Shown in pieces: positions 33,490 through 41,969 of a DNA stretch of 64,000 nt (positions are counted from its first letter, which is position 1; the number at the start of each line of letters is the position of its first letter). The stretch comes from Thioalkalicoccus limnaeus (GTDB taxonomy: Bacteria; Pseudomonadota; Gammaproteobacteria; Chromatiales; Chromatiaceae). A model generated the notes under the pieces. It made no database searches. It was not told where the DNA came from and worked only from the letters and a program-made list of their open reading frames with translations. Made by a program: the position numbers and the translations under genes. Location: NCBI RefSeq assembly GCF_041197575.1, contig NZ_JBDKXB010000001.1:1-64000 (forward strand). The letters are read 5' to 3'.

Positions 33490-35562
33490 TCAACCCTTGG
33501 CCGTGTCGATCGGTGCTCTGGGCCCGGCCCAGAGCAGCTGATGCAGCTCAGCGAGCCCGTCGCGATGGGCGATCAGCGCCCGTTTCTCGCCGGCACTCAG
33601 ATTTGCAGCGCCCTCGTCTTGGAGCTGAAAGATCAATCCTTCCAGGTAATGGCGGCGTCTGCGGTTGGGGGGTTCGCCCGACAGAAGCGACGCGTGCAGG
33701 GCATAGGCGCAGGGGTCGGTTACCGCTCGCAACCAGAGGTCATGGCCTTCACCACCGCGGCAAGGGTGGCCCGGGGGGGACGCGAGTTGCTGGTCAAGCA
33801 GTTGCAGAACGCGCGGGCGAGCGGTCTCCTCCGCGGCCAGGAAGAGGCCGAGGCGGCGCGCCGAACGGCCGAACGAGGTCCGGCTGGTGATCATCGAGAC
33901 GGGGACCGCCAGGATCAGTCCGGCCAACACGGGGGTGAACCAAGGGAAGAAGCTGGGGACCTGATAGTAGGCGATCAGCCCCGCGGTTACGCCGATCAGG
34001 GTCTGATAGGCGTGGGCCGCGATGGCCTCGGCGAGGCCAGTCCCGTGGTCTCCGCGTCGCTGCGTGGGCCAACCCACGTTCTGGCGCAGCAGGATCGCGA
34101 GCACGAACTTGCTCTGGAAGAGCATCAGCACCGGGGCGAGTAACACCGAGAGCAGGCTCTCGAGCAAGACGCTGAACCCGGCGCGCGGCAGCCCACCGAA
34201 GCGTCTGGCGAGCGGTGGCCGCGCAGCCAGTAGGACCAGGGCCAGGATTTTGGGCAGGAAGAGCATGGCCAGCGTAACGATGAGCACCGTGGTCATCTCG
34301 ACCGCGTAAGACTCCGGCCACACCGGAAAAAGGTTGTATCCGAAGAAGTAGACCGGGCTCTCCAAGGACTGTAGATAGGCGGCTAATCCGGCGATGAGTA
34401 TGAACAGCAGCCACAGCGGTGAGGCCAGGTACGACATGACCCCCATCGCGAAGTGGATCCGGCTTAGGGGTTTGAATCCACGGGCGAGCAGCAAGCGGCT
34501 GTGCTGGAGGTTACCCTGGCACCAGCGGCGGTCGCGCTTGGCGTAGTCGATCAGGGTCGGGGGGACCTCCTCGTAGCTGCCGCCGAGGTCGTAGGCGAGC
34601 CAGACGTGCCAGCCGGCGCGGCGCAGCAGTGCCGCCTCGACGAAGTCATGGCTCAGGATATCGCCGCCGAAAGGTTCGCTCCCCGGCAATCGCGGCAGAC
34701 CGCAGTGGTCGGCGAACGGCTTGACCCGAATGATGGCGTTGTGGCCCCAGAAGTTGCTCGTGCCGAGCTGCCAGAACGAGAGTCCGGCGGCGAACATGGG
34801 CCCATAAAGGCTCCCCGCGAACTGCAGCACGCGGGCGAAGAGCGAGCTGTGGTTGACCGGCACCGGAGGGACCTGAATGAGGCCGGCATCCGGGTTGCGC
34901 TCCATCCGCGCGACCAGCTCGACCAGGGTCTCGCCGGACATGATGCTGTCCGCGTCGAGCACGATCATGTATCGGTAGCGTCCGCCCCAATTCCGGCAGA
35001 AGTCGGCCAGGTTTCCGCTCTTACGGCTCGTGTTCTCAACGCGGTTGCGATAGAAGACGCGGCCCGTTGGGCCAAGTTCGAGCGCCCACTGGCGCCACAG
35101 CAGTTCCTCCTGCACCCAGACATCGGGATCGCGGGTGTCGCTCAGGATGAAGAACTCGAAGCCCTCTTGCTTCCCGGTCTCCATCAGCGATTGGTGCATC
35201 GCTCGAAGCCCCGCGAAGACGCGGGTGGGATCCTCGTTGTAGACCGGCATCACCAGCGCGGTTCTGAAGGGCTCTGCTCCCTCGGCGGCCGGCTCGTGAC
35301 CGGCGCTTGCGATGGCATAGGGGTCGCGTCCCCGGAGCAGCAGGAGGAAACCGAGCGTTGCAGTCCAGAAAGAGGCGCTGATCCAGAGGATCAGGATCGC
35401 GTAGAGGACGAGCAGCAGAAGCTCGAGGGCGCGGATGCCGCCTTCCTGGAAGGAGAGGATCAACAGCACCATCGCGCCCAAAGTGGTCAGGAGCACGAGC
35501 GAGAAATAGAGGGTGCGGCGAATGTGGCGACCGGCTCCGCCGCGCAGCTGGTTACTGCTCAT
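33490..35562 (-). CDS. opgH: Osmoregulated periplasmic glucan glucosyltransferase OpgH (MdoH)
   Basis: A 690-aa inner-membrane GT2 enzyme that polymerises UDP-glucose into the beta-1,2-glucan backbone. Membrane helices lie near 17-37 and 46-76. The cytoplasmic catalytic core has MPVYNED (105-111), VLDADS with DAD at 203-205, LSHDFVEAALLRRAGW (304-318) and RDRRWCQGN (343-351). About five to six more helices follow from about 365, and SPxxxxISSRxxxGxxxRRxxLF-like sequence lies near 560-590. The E. coli enzyme is 847 aa, with about 138 cytoplasmic residues before the first helix; that N-terminal domain is missing here. The start overlaps the stop of the preceding 180-aa gene by 4 bases. Confidence 0.93.
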   Translation of the reverse strand: MSSNQLRGGAGRHIRRTLYFSLVLLTTLGAMVLLILSFQEGGIRALELLLLVLYAILILWISASFWTATLGFLLLLRGRDPYAIASAGHEPAAEGAEPFRTALVMPVYNEDPTRVFAGLRAMHQSLMETGKQEGFEFFILSDTRDPDVWVQEELLWRQWALELGPTGRVFYRNRVENTSRKSGNLADFCRNWGGRYRYMIVLDADSIMSGETLVELVARMERNPDAGLIQVPPVPVNHSSLFARVLQFAGSLYGPMFAAGLSFWQLGTSNFWGHNAIIRVKPFADHCGLPRLPGSEPFGGDILSHDFVEAALLRRAGWHVWLAYDLGGSYEEVPPTLIDYAKRDRRWCQGNLQHSRLLLARGFKPLSRIHFAMGVMSYLASPLWLLFILIAGLAAYLQSLESPVYFFGYNLFPVWPESYAVEMTTVLIVTLAMLFLPKILALVLLAARPPLARRFGGLPRAGFSVLLESLLSVLLAPVLMLFQSKFVLAILLRQNVGWPTQRRGDHGTGLAEAIAAHAYQTLIGVTAGLIAYYQVPSFFPWFTPVLAGLILAVPVSMITSRTSFGRSARRLGLFLAAEETARPRVLQLLDQQLASPPGHPCRGGEGHDLWLRAVTDPCAYALHASLLSGEPPNRRRRHYLEGLIFQLQDEGAANLSAGEKRALIAHRDGLAELHQLLWAGPRAPIDTAKG

Positions 35563-36101
35563 GGATGCGGGCTCGTGCTTGCCCGGCCGCCGACCAGCCG
35601 CCGCAGTCGAGCCGCGATGCGCTGGCGCACGCCGTAGCAGCAGAGCAGGATGGGGCTTGGCTCCATGTCAAGGGCTGCGGGCTCCGGGACCGCCATCACA
35701 GTGGCAGCGCGGATGGCCCCGCCGAGGTCTCCCTCGGTGAACCCGGCGAAACGGGCGGTCCAGTTGGGCACTGCGCCGCCTAGAACCGTGGCACGGGTGG
35801 CGTGGAGGCTATCGCGATCCCCGGCCAGGCCGAGCTCGCGATCGAGCCAATCATCGAGCAGGCCCCAGACCTCCTCGATCGCGACCACCAAGGGGTCCTC
35901 CACCTCGGCGGCGGCCAGCCGGGTCTGCAAACGGTGCCGGACTTGCTCGCTCAGGCTCTGCAGCTCGCGGGCGCTACTGACCCCGAGGGCACGCAAGTAC
36001 TCGGTCACTCGCCCTGCCACCAGATCCCAGTCGCTGGGCTCGCCGCCCAGCTCGGGATGGGGCACGGTCGTCAGGCTCGATCCGGTGTCACCTTCGGTCA
36101 T
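35559..36101 (-). CDS. 180-aa protein of unknown function between opgG and opgH
   Basis: A soluble, helix-rich protein with no membrane segment and no family I recognise. Recognisable pieces are WDLVAGRVTEYLRALGVSSARELQSLSEQVRHRLQTRLAAAE (residues about 28-70), an acidic VVAIEEVWGLLDDWLDREL helix, and a basic C-terminus (RQRIAARLRRLVGGR). The ATG lies 7 bases inside the opgG stop region (GGGAGTGACCAGGATG), and its stop overlaps opgH's start, so it is translationally coupled on both sides. OpgH here lacks the usual N-terminal cytoplasmic domain, so this protein may supply that function in trans; this is inference. Confidence 0.75.
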   Translation of the reverse strand: MTEGDTGSSLTTVPHPELGGEPSDWDLVAGRVTEYLRALGVSSARELQSLSEQVRHRLQTRLAAAEVEDPLVVAIEEVWGLLDDWLDRELGLAGDRDSLHATRATVLGGAVPNWTARFAGFTEGDLGGAIRAATVMAVPEPAALDMEPSPILLCCYGVRQRIAARLRRLVGGRASTSPHP

Positions 36102-36106
36102 CCTGG

Positions 36107-37675
36107 TCACTCCCGAACCCAGTGATAGGTCCAGGTCTCGGTCAGTACGTCTGGTCCTTTGCGCAGGAAGGCGCGCAGGTCCACCGGGGTATCGCCGTCC
36201 GGTGTTAGCTCGAAAAAGAGCCGCCAGCCGTTGATCTCTGGATTGGGTTGGGCGACGGCGTCGGACAGGGCGCCCGATGAGGCGGAGACGACCGCCTCGA
36301 CGGGGGCCTCGGGCGGCTGGTTGGCGAGGGAGTCCCCGACGAAATCCATGACGAACTTGCGCCGAGTCCGGTCCAGGATGTCGGTGCCACCCGCGCCGAT
36401 CCGGGTGGCCCAGGTTCGGCCACCAAGAAGCTCTGCCTCGGGGTCGCGGCTGAAACGCAAGCGATACTCGAGCGCCATCTGCTGGCCGGCCTGGACCGGG
36501 GTTTCTGGCACCCAGAAGGCGACGATATTGTCGTAGCGCTCGGAGTCGCTCGGGATCTCGACGAGCTGGACGACGCCCTTGCCCCAATCCGCGAGCGGCT
36601 CGACAAGCACGCTCGGGCGATCCTGGTAGTGGGCTTCGAGGTCCTGATAATGGGTGAAGTCGCGGTCGCGCTGCAGCAGGCCGAAGGCTTTCGGGCTCGT
36701 GACCTGGAGGTCGGTGATGCGCAGGCCGTGGGGATTGGTCAGTGGGCGCCAGATGCGCTCTCCGTGTCCCGTTTCGATCACCAAGCCGTCCGAGTCGTGG
36801 ACTTCGGGCCGGAAATCGTCGATGAACCGCTCCGTGTTCTCGCCGTGGAAGAACATGCTGGTGAGCGGGGCGATGCCAAGCTTTTGCACCGAGTCGCGGA
36901 AGAAAAGCTGCGCCTTCACATCAATCAGGGTCTGGAGCCCCGGCTGGATGCGAAAGCGATAGGCGCCAGTGAGGCTTTCGCTGTCCATCAGGGCGTAGAC
37001 GGTGATCTCGGTGGCGTCGCGGTCGGGCTTCTCGATCCAGAACTCGCGGAAGACCGGGAACTCCTCATTGCTTGCGAGCCCGGTATCGATGGCCAGGCCG
37101 CGCGCACTGATCCCGTAGTGGAGCCCTTGGGCAACGGCGCGGAAATAGCTCGCACCGAGGAACACCGCGACCTCGTCGAAGACGTCGTCCCGATTGAGCG
37201 GATAGAGCAGACGCAGACCGGCGAAGCCGATATCCGCTGGGATATCGGTTGGGACCGGGTTCTTGCCGTAATCGAACAGACTCCCGACGAAGTCCACCGG
37301 GACGGCGTGTCCCTGGTCGACGACATTGATCACCACGCGGTCCTCGAACATGAAGCCGCGGGGAAAGAACTGAACGCGAAACGGCAAACCTTCTGCGGCC
37401 CAGAGGGACTGGTCGCGCTGGAAGCGGATGTCCCGGTACTTGTCGTAATCCAGATCCGCAAAGTAATGCGGCAGCTCGGGGCGGTCCGGGGCGTATGGAT
37501 TCGCCACAAGGTCGCTCGCGCGGCGCGCGACCGAGGCGAAGGTAAACCCGCCGGGCACCCCTTCGTCGATGCCAACAGGATCGATGGTGGCCTCCCCGGA
37601 GGCGAAGCCGCTGCTTGCCAAGGCTATAGCAAGAGCCAGGAGCGCGCCCGGAAATCGAACTACTCGCTTGTCCAT
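36107..37675 (-). CDS. opgG: Periplasmic glucan biosynthesis protein OpgG (MdoG)
   Basis: A 522-aa secreted protein. Residues 1-26 form a signal peptide (VVRFPGALLALAIALASSGFASG). The long beta-sandwich domain follows, with FTFASVARRASDLVANPYAPDRPELPHYFADLDYDKYRDIRF at the start, GISARGLAIDTG, EEFPVFREFWIEKPDRDA, TSMFFHGENT and HDSDGLVIETGHGERIWRPLTNP, all landmarks of PF04349. The C-terminal Ig-like part ends in TWTYHWVRE. OpgG is needed for osmoregulated periplasmic glucan production; E. coli OpgG/OpgD have been shown to be beta-1,2-glucanases acting on the nascent polymer. First gene of opgG-unknown-opgH. Confidence 0.93.
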   Translation of the reverse strand: MDKRVVRFPGALLALAIALASSGFASGEATIDPVGIDEGVPGGFTFASVARRASDLVANPYAPDRPELPHYFADLDYDKYRDIRFQRDQSLWAAEGLPFRVQFFPRGFMFEDRVVINVVDQGHAVPVDFVGSLFDYGKNPVPTDIPADIGFAGLRLLYPLNRDDVFDEVAVFLGASYFRAVAQGLHYGISARGLAIDTGLASNEEFPVFREFWIEKPDRDATEITVYALMDSESLTGAYRFRIQPGLQTLIDVKAQLFFRDSVQKLGIAPLTSMFFHGENTERFIDDFRPEVHDSDGLVIETGHGERIWRPLTNPHGLRITDLQVTSPKAFGLLQRDRDFTHYQDLEAHYQDRPSVLVEPLADWGKGVVQLVEIPSDSERYDNIVAFWVPETPVQAGQQMALEYRLRFSRDPEAELLGGRTWATRIGAGGTDILDRTRRKFVMDFVGDSLANQPPEAPVEAVVSASSGALSDAVAQPNPEINGWRLFFELTPDGDTPVDLRAFLRKGPDVLTETWTYHWVRE

Positions 37676-38090
37676 GGGAGAATAGCCCTACCGCTGATGC
37701 ATGGAAATGATGATGATCGTAGTCGGGGAAATGGGGGCGCCTCGAAACCGGTGAGAGTGCGCACGGGAGGATACTGGACGTGGCTTTGAGCTTTCGTCAG
37801 GGGGCGCTTTGGTCCACGCTGTCGCATCTGCAACATGCAGTCCTTATGCACCCGGTCAAGGGCCGCACAGCTTCGTGCCGCCCCGGCACTCAATCATAGA
37901 AGTGCGCCCCGACAAACCGCCTTGCCCCCTGATCCCGAACGTCGAGGACTCGAAATCCATTGTAGCGCTGAAACCACCGAAAGTGGGACAGGGGCATGCG
38001 CCCCGGTGCATCCATGGTCATCGGGAAGCGCCGGCACTCGGTACTCATCAAGAGGATGTGGCAGCTCGCTGATCGAATTCGGCGAATGAG
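37676..38090. other. Upstream region of opgG; no gene seen
   Basis: About 415 bases between the start of opgG and the hairpin array. No frame shows a recognisable protein. The opgG promoter should lie in the part nearest 37676, but I cannot name -35/-10 boxes with confidence. The stretch then leads into the dense inverted repeats at 38091-38235. Confidence 0.4.
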
Positions 38091-38235
38091 GCGCACCTTG
38101 AAAAATTCAAGGTGCGCGCGCGGGGCAAGGATGCCCCGCCATTTTCAGTCGCTTAAGCGACTGAAAATGAAGCGAAGCGGAAATCGCATTTTCTCCTCGC
38201 GTCTTGAAAAATTGCCCGGATGGCAATTTTTCAAG
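38091..38235. repeat. Array of four perfect inverted repeats
   Basis: Four hairpin-forming palindromes are packed into 145 bases. (1) GCGCACCTTGAA/TTCAAGGTGCGC at 38091-38117, 3-base loop. (2) GCGGGGCA/TGCCCCGC at 38120-38139, 4-base loop. (3) CATTTTCAGTCGCTT/AAGCGACTGAAAATG at 38140-38169, 15-bp arms with no spacer. (4) CTTGAAAAATTGCC/GGCAATTTTTCAAG at 38203-38235, 5-base loop. Repeats 1 and 4 share CTTGAAAAATT. The array ends 11 bases from the stop of the baeRF gene (38246), so it would sit at that gene's 3' end. It may end transcription, or be a REP-like/MITE remnant. Confidence 0.75.
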
Positions 38236-38245
38236 GTCCCCCCAG

Positions 38246-39370
38246 TTAGGTGATAGGGTAGCGCAAGATCGCTGCCAAGGGTTTGCCGTCGGGGATATCC
38301 GACTCGCGCACGCTCAGGACCTCCCCGCCGGTCAGGAGCACTCTACGGGCGATTTCATCGACCACGCCGTAGGTCTCCGCACTGGCTGTGTCAGCGAAGG
38401 TGACCGTTCCATCGTTCTCGTCGACCGTGCCATGTACCACCTGATCCATGTCGACGAGCAGGCGCTGAACCGCACCGAAGGTGGCGGCCCGGGCGACGCG
38501 CTTGATGTCGGTGCTCGCCCGGTCCTCTTGGTCGCGCTGGCTGTATAGCGCGTGCCAGTCGGCGATCTGAGCCCGATAGAGCCCGTCCAGGATGGGCCGC
38601 GCGGCGGCGGCGAGTTCGGCTGCCGACAGACGCTCCGGATTTCCTTCGATGCCGGCCGCAGCCAGATGCGGGTAGGTGTTGACGGAGCGGTAGATGGCAC
38701 CGAGGGACTCCACCGAGGCCAGGATCAAGGGTGTCGAGCTGCCGGCCAAGAGGCCACGTAGTGCCCCATCCACCTTGCGCGCATACTGACGCAGCCGCAC
38801 CTTCTTGCCTTCGGACCCGCCGATGCGCCCCGAATAGGAACGGGTCGCGATGCTCGCCTCGCCAACCGCCGAGGCGGCGTCCTTCGGCATTCCCTCGATC
38901 TGGACCTCGCTGGCCGGTAGATCGGCGGTGACCTCGATCAACCGCACGCCACCATCGGCCAAGGCCAGGACATACCCGGCGTTGCAGAAACTGACCGAGC
39001 GCAGCAGCGGCTTGAGATGAAAGCGATCCGAGATCTTCACCAACGGTTCGAGGGCATTGGGCACTCGGAAGGTGCGCAAGTTGTCGGGGGTCGCGAACAC
39101 GACGAGTCCGTGAGCTTGAAAACGCCAGAATTCGGCGTCGTCGACGAGGTCGTCGAGTTCCTCGATCAGATCTCTGACGCGCCGCTTGTCGGAGCCCACA
39201 GCTTCCAATTGATCGAGCGCGGTCTTCGTCAGGTTCTTCATCAAGATGCGATCGGCATCGGTTTTGGTGCTGACGGGTGTCGTTGGTAACGCGATGGAAA
39301 CGGCGATGTCGGTGCGCTGCGTGGCCAGGTCGGTCAGATCGTCGGCGGTCGGGAGATCGAGATAGAGCAT
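38246..39370 (-). CDS. baeRF-family (eRF1-like) protein
   Basis: A 374-aa soluble protein. The sequence runs through ISIALPTTP-like strand residues, KNLTKTALDQLE, DAEFWRFQAHGLVVFATPDNLRTFRVP (about 78-104), HLKPLLRSVSFCNAGYVLALADGGVRLIEV (about 117-146), and a C-terminal VQRLLVDMDQVVHGTVDENDGTVTFAD block. This order matches the bacterial/archaeal release-factor-like (baeRF) families, structural relatives of eRF1/Pelota proposed to work in ribosome rescue. A GGQ-type peptidyl-hydrolysis motif is not evident. AGGAAG precedes the ATG. Its 3' end abuts the hairpin array at 38091-38235. Confidence 0.72.
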   Translation of the reverse strand: MLYLDLPTADDLTDLATQRTDIAVSIALPTTPVSTKTDADRILMKNLTKTALDQLEAVGSDKRRVRDLIEELDDLVDDAEFWRFQAHGLVVFATPDNLRTFRVPNALEPLVKISDRFHLKPLLRSVSFCNAGYVLALADGGVRLIEVTADLPASEVQIEGMPKDAASAVGEASIATRSYSGRIGGSEGKKVRLRQYARKVDGALRGLLAGSSTPLILASVESLGAIYRSVNTYPHLAAAGIEGNPERLSAAELAAAARPILDGLYRAQIADWHALYSQRDQEDRASTDIKRVARAATFGAVQRLLVDMDQVVHGTVDENDGTVTFADTASAETYGVVDEIARRVLLTGGEVLSVRESDIPDGKPLAAILRYPIT

Positions 39371-39448
39371 GTCATGGACTTCCTGTGATGTTGTGGAACC
39401 TTTGTGACGATAAGTCTCGGTCCGGTCTTGAAGTGACCTTTGGCGACT

Positions 39449-39928
39449 CTACCCCCTTTCCTCGGCCGCGCCAAACATCTCGGCAATGACGCGGGTTCGG
39501 TAATCAAAAATGAGATCAAGCCGTTGTTGCACTATGAGCCGGTCGAGCAAACTGCCCACGAAGCCATAGAAGACCTTATAGTGTACCGAATCGATCATCA
39601 CCACATTTCCATCGGGCGTTTCTTCTAGGTAGTGCTTGTGGTGCCAAAAGAGGAAGGGGCCGAACCGTTGCTCATCGACAAAGAAGTGGGGCTCTTCGGC
39701 ATGTGTCACTTCGGTTACCCAGCTGAAAGGAATGCCAAAAAAAGGCTTGACTTTGTAGGTGATGATTTGTCCGCCATGTAGCGATCGTGGGCCACTGAAA
39801 GACTGGATATCAAAACTCATGAAGGCAGGAGTGATCAGCTTCAGATTCTCGGGTTGCGTAAAGAACTCCCAGGCCTTGTCGATCGTGGTGGCAAGAGTTT
39901 GACGGCGGTAGAGATGGTGCAGCGACAT
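39449..39928 (-). CDS. SRPBCC (START-like) ligand-binding protein
   Basis: A 159-aa helix-grip protein. It opens HHLYRRQTLATTIDKAWEFFTQPENLKLITPAFMSFDI, typical of SRPBCC cell-division-inhibitor-like family members. It then shows alternating strands (GGQIITYKVKPFFGIPFSWVTEVTHAEEPHFFVDEQ; FLFWHHKHYLEETPDGNVVMIDSVHYKVFYGF) and the long C-terminal helix FDYRTRVIAEMFG. It probably binds a hydrophobic ligand; no enzymatic motif is seen. It lies 78 bases upstream of the baeRF gene on the same strand and may be co-transcribed. Codon use is less GC-biased than in neighbours. Confidence 0.8.
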   Translation of the reverse strand: MSLHHLYRRQTLATTIDKAWEFFTQPENLKLITPAFMSFDIQSFSGPRSLHGGQIITYKVKPFFGIPFSWVTEVTHAEEPHFFVDEQRFGPFLFWHHKHYLEETPDGNVVMIDSVHYKVFYGFVGSLLDRLIVQQRLDLIFDYRTRVIAEMFGAAEERG

Positions 39929-40289
39929 GGGTCAGGAAGGTGCCTACGAATGGATTGAGTGATCGAGTGCCTGATATCAAGGTCGCGTGAAGGGGCAATG
40001 GCCTGATATATGGGCCAATTTGCATTGATCAAAACGAGAACTGATAACCGATCATTCGATGACGAGGGGTCGCGTCTACGAGCGCTTTGCCGAAAGGAGG
40101 CCGCACGGTGGCCGTAGCACGTGCGGCTATCCACCTCCGACATAGCGATAACGTGCGCCGAAATCAAGAAACACGAGCGTACAGAGGGAGGGTCGCCGAC
40201 ATCACCGACGGCATCGGGTCGGATGCGAGGATCGCTGACGACCGTGAGGGCGGTCCTTTCCCGAGGTCTGATAAGGGCTCCCCGGGCGG
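39929..40289. other. 361-bp intergenic region, no gene seen
   Basis: This lies between the SRPBCC gene's start and the end of the alpha/beta-hydrolase gene. No recognisable coding frame. It is somewhat more AT-rich in its first 130 bases, which would suit the SRPBCC promoter. Confidence 0.4.
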
Positions 40290-41057
40290 TTACTCGTCAT
40301 TCGGTGGGGCGATCGCCCGCGCGGCGCGAAGCACGGCGTCCTCGACCTGACGAAGCTGAGCCGCTTCGCTGATTTGCGCCTCCCAGTCTTCCCTATAGGT
40401 GCCGCCGACGAAGCTCCCGAATTGCATGTGGTTGCCGCCGGGAATCGGCACCGAGATCGCATGGGGCGGGAATGTGTGCCTGTGCGCTGCGTGCTTGTCC
40501 GGTGGCGAACCATCGGGTCGGGCGCGGTGGATATGCCAGACGGGGAGAGGGCTGTCGGCGAGCGTGGTGCCTTCGAGTGGGTAGGCGTCCAGCAGGATCA
40601 CCCCGGCGAGGCGCTCAGGGTAATCGCGAGCATAGCCGCTGATCGTAGCGCCACCCATCGAGTGGCCGATCGCGATCCAGCGTGTCACCTTGGGGAAGGC
40701 GGGTGGCACCTCGGCCGCCGCCTCAGGGCGAAGAAGGGCCAAGCGCAGCGGCATCTGGATGCCGACGCCCAGATAGCCAGCCTCCGCCAAGGCCCGGAGC
40801 AACGGCGCGTATCCGCGCACGTCGCTGTTCGCACCCGGGTAAAGGATCAGCCCGGTCGCAGGCGGTCTCCCGCGAGGCGCGAAGATCAGCCATGGGTCCT
40901 CATAGGAGACCTCGACGTCGCCGCTCGACGCGAGAGCCGCTTCAGCGGCAGCGCCGGGCGTGGCCGGATTGAGCTGCATCCAACCAATCTGTCCGCCAAT
41001 AAAGCCTAGCGGCACCAGCACGACCAATCCCACGATCAAGATCAGAAGTTTGCGCAT
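40290..41057 (-). CDS. Alpha/beta-hydrolase, membrane-anchored or secreted
   Basis: A 255-aa protein with an N-terminal hydrophobic helix (LLILIVGLVVLVPLGFIGG) that is either a signal anchor or an uncleaved signal. The hydrolase fold follows: GLILYPGANSDVRGYAPLLRALAEAGYLGVGIQMPLRLAL, the nucleophile elbow IGHSMGGATISGYA, DAYP near 165 for the acid position, and GGNHMQFG with the catalytic His near 215. This matches the AB_hydrolase_5 type (PF12695). The start at 41057 begins with the membrane helix; the longer extension lacks hydrophobic or folded sequence. The substrate is unknown. Confidence 0.82.
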   Translation of the reverse strand: MRKLLILIVGLVVLVPLGFIGGQIGWMQLNPATPGAAAEAALASSGDVEVSYEDPWLIFAPRGRPPATGLILYPGANSDVRGYAPLLRALAEAGYLGVGIQMPLRLALLRPEAAAEVPPAFPKVTRWIAIGHSMGGATISGYARDYPERLAGVILLDAYPLEGTTLADSPLPVWHIHRARPDGSPPDKHAAHRHTFPPHAISVPIPGGNHMQFGSFVGGTYREDWEAQISEAAQLRQVEDAVLRAARAIAPPNDE

Positions 41058-41322
41058 AGCCAAGAAATCCGTGCACGATCCGCTTATCCGGTGGCCGAAG
41101 AATACTTGTGAACAGGAATACAGGAGCGTAGCACGATGTGCCTCGATACGGGAACAGAGGCACGGATGAACCATGAAAGGCATGGGCTATGGCCAGCGTG
41201 CGAGCCGCACGATTGGGCAGCCTGAAAAGCCTTTCTCGAGCCTTCTCGAATGCTTGATGGTGCTATGGCTTTCAAGGAGAATAACAAGTTTCCTCTCGTA
41301 TCGTAGACCAGGCATTTCTCAC

Positions 41323-41769
41323 ATGATCAACACCCGAATGCAGATGAGCTCTCGCTGGTTTACCATCGCAGGAGTGCTCCACCTTCTTGTTGCCCTAGGC
41401 GCCTATCCAGGGGGGCTGGCAATGATGATCAGTCCGGATGGGTCATTGATGGGCGTGGAAGGCATCGTGGACAGAATTCCGTTTGATTCCTTGTTGATCC
41501 CCGGTATCCTGCTATTCACGGTCAACGGCATCGGGCAAACGGTGGCCGGGATCTACAGCCTCCGCAAGCACCGGCTGGCACCCTACATATCCGCCGTTTT
41601 CGGTCTCGGATTGATCATCTGGATCTTTGTGGAGACGCTGATGCTCCAGAAGATCGTATTGGCGTCAATCTTATACCTTGGCATCGGTGTTTTACAAACG
41701 GGTATCGCCATTTATCTGTTTTCAGCGGCCAAAAAAGGCCAGGCAAGAGACAGTGGAAACCTTGACTAG
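41323..41769 (+). CDS. Small four-helix membrane protein, unknown
   Basis: A 148-aa protein when started at ATG 41323. It has four hydrophobic stretches: WFTIAGVLHLLVALGAYPGGLAMMI, PFDSLLIPGILLFTVNGIGQTVAGIYSL, YISAVFGLGLIIWIFVETLML and SILYLGIGVLQTGIAIYLF. I do not recognise a named family; the arrangement resembles small DUF4064/DoxX-like integral proteins. An upstream in-frame ATG at 41173 would add 50 mostly hydrophilic residues, less likely. Codon use is less GC-rich than the surroundings, as for its neighbour at 41970. Confidence 0.6.
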   Translation: MINTRMQMSSRWFTIAGVLHLLVALGAYPGGLAMMISPDGSLMGVEGIVDRIPFDSLLIPGILLFTVNGIGQTVAGIYSLRKHRLAPYISAVFGLGLIIWIFVETLMLQKIVLASILYLGIGVLQTGIAIYLFSAAKKGQARDSGNLD

Positions 41770-41969
41770 GCGATCATTCGATCGTCGACGTGAAAGGCAA
41801 AAGGGATGGTCGGTGCCATCGCCGTTTTGTGAATTCAGCCGGTCTCGATATGCTCGCAGGTGTTGCGAACCCCGTGCCCTATGTGGCCAGATGTGCCGGT
41901 TGTCGGGCCTATCTCCGCTTCAGGGTAGGCCCTCTCTATCGAAATACAGGCCAGGAGCCGCTCGCACAA

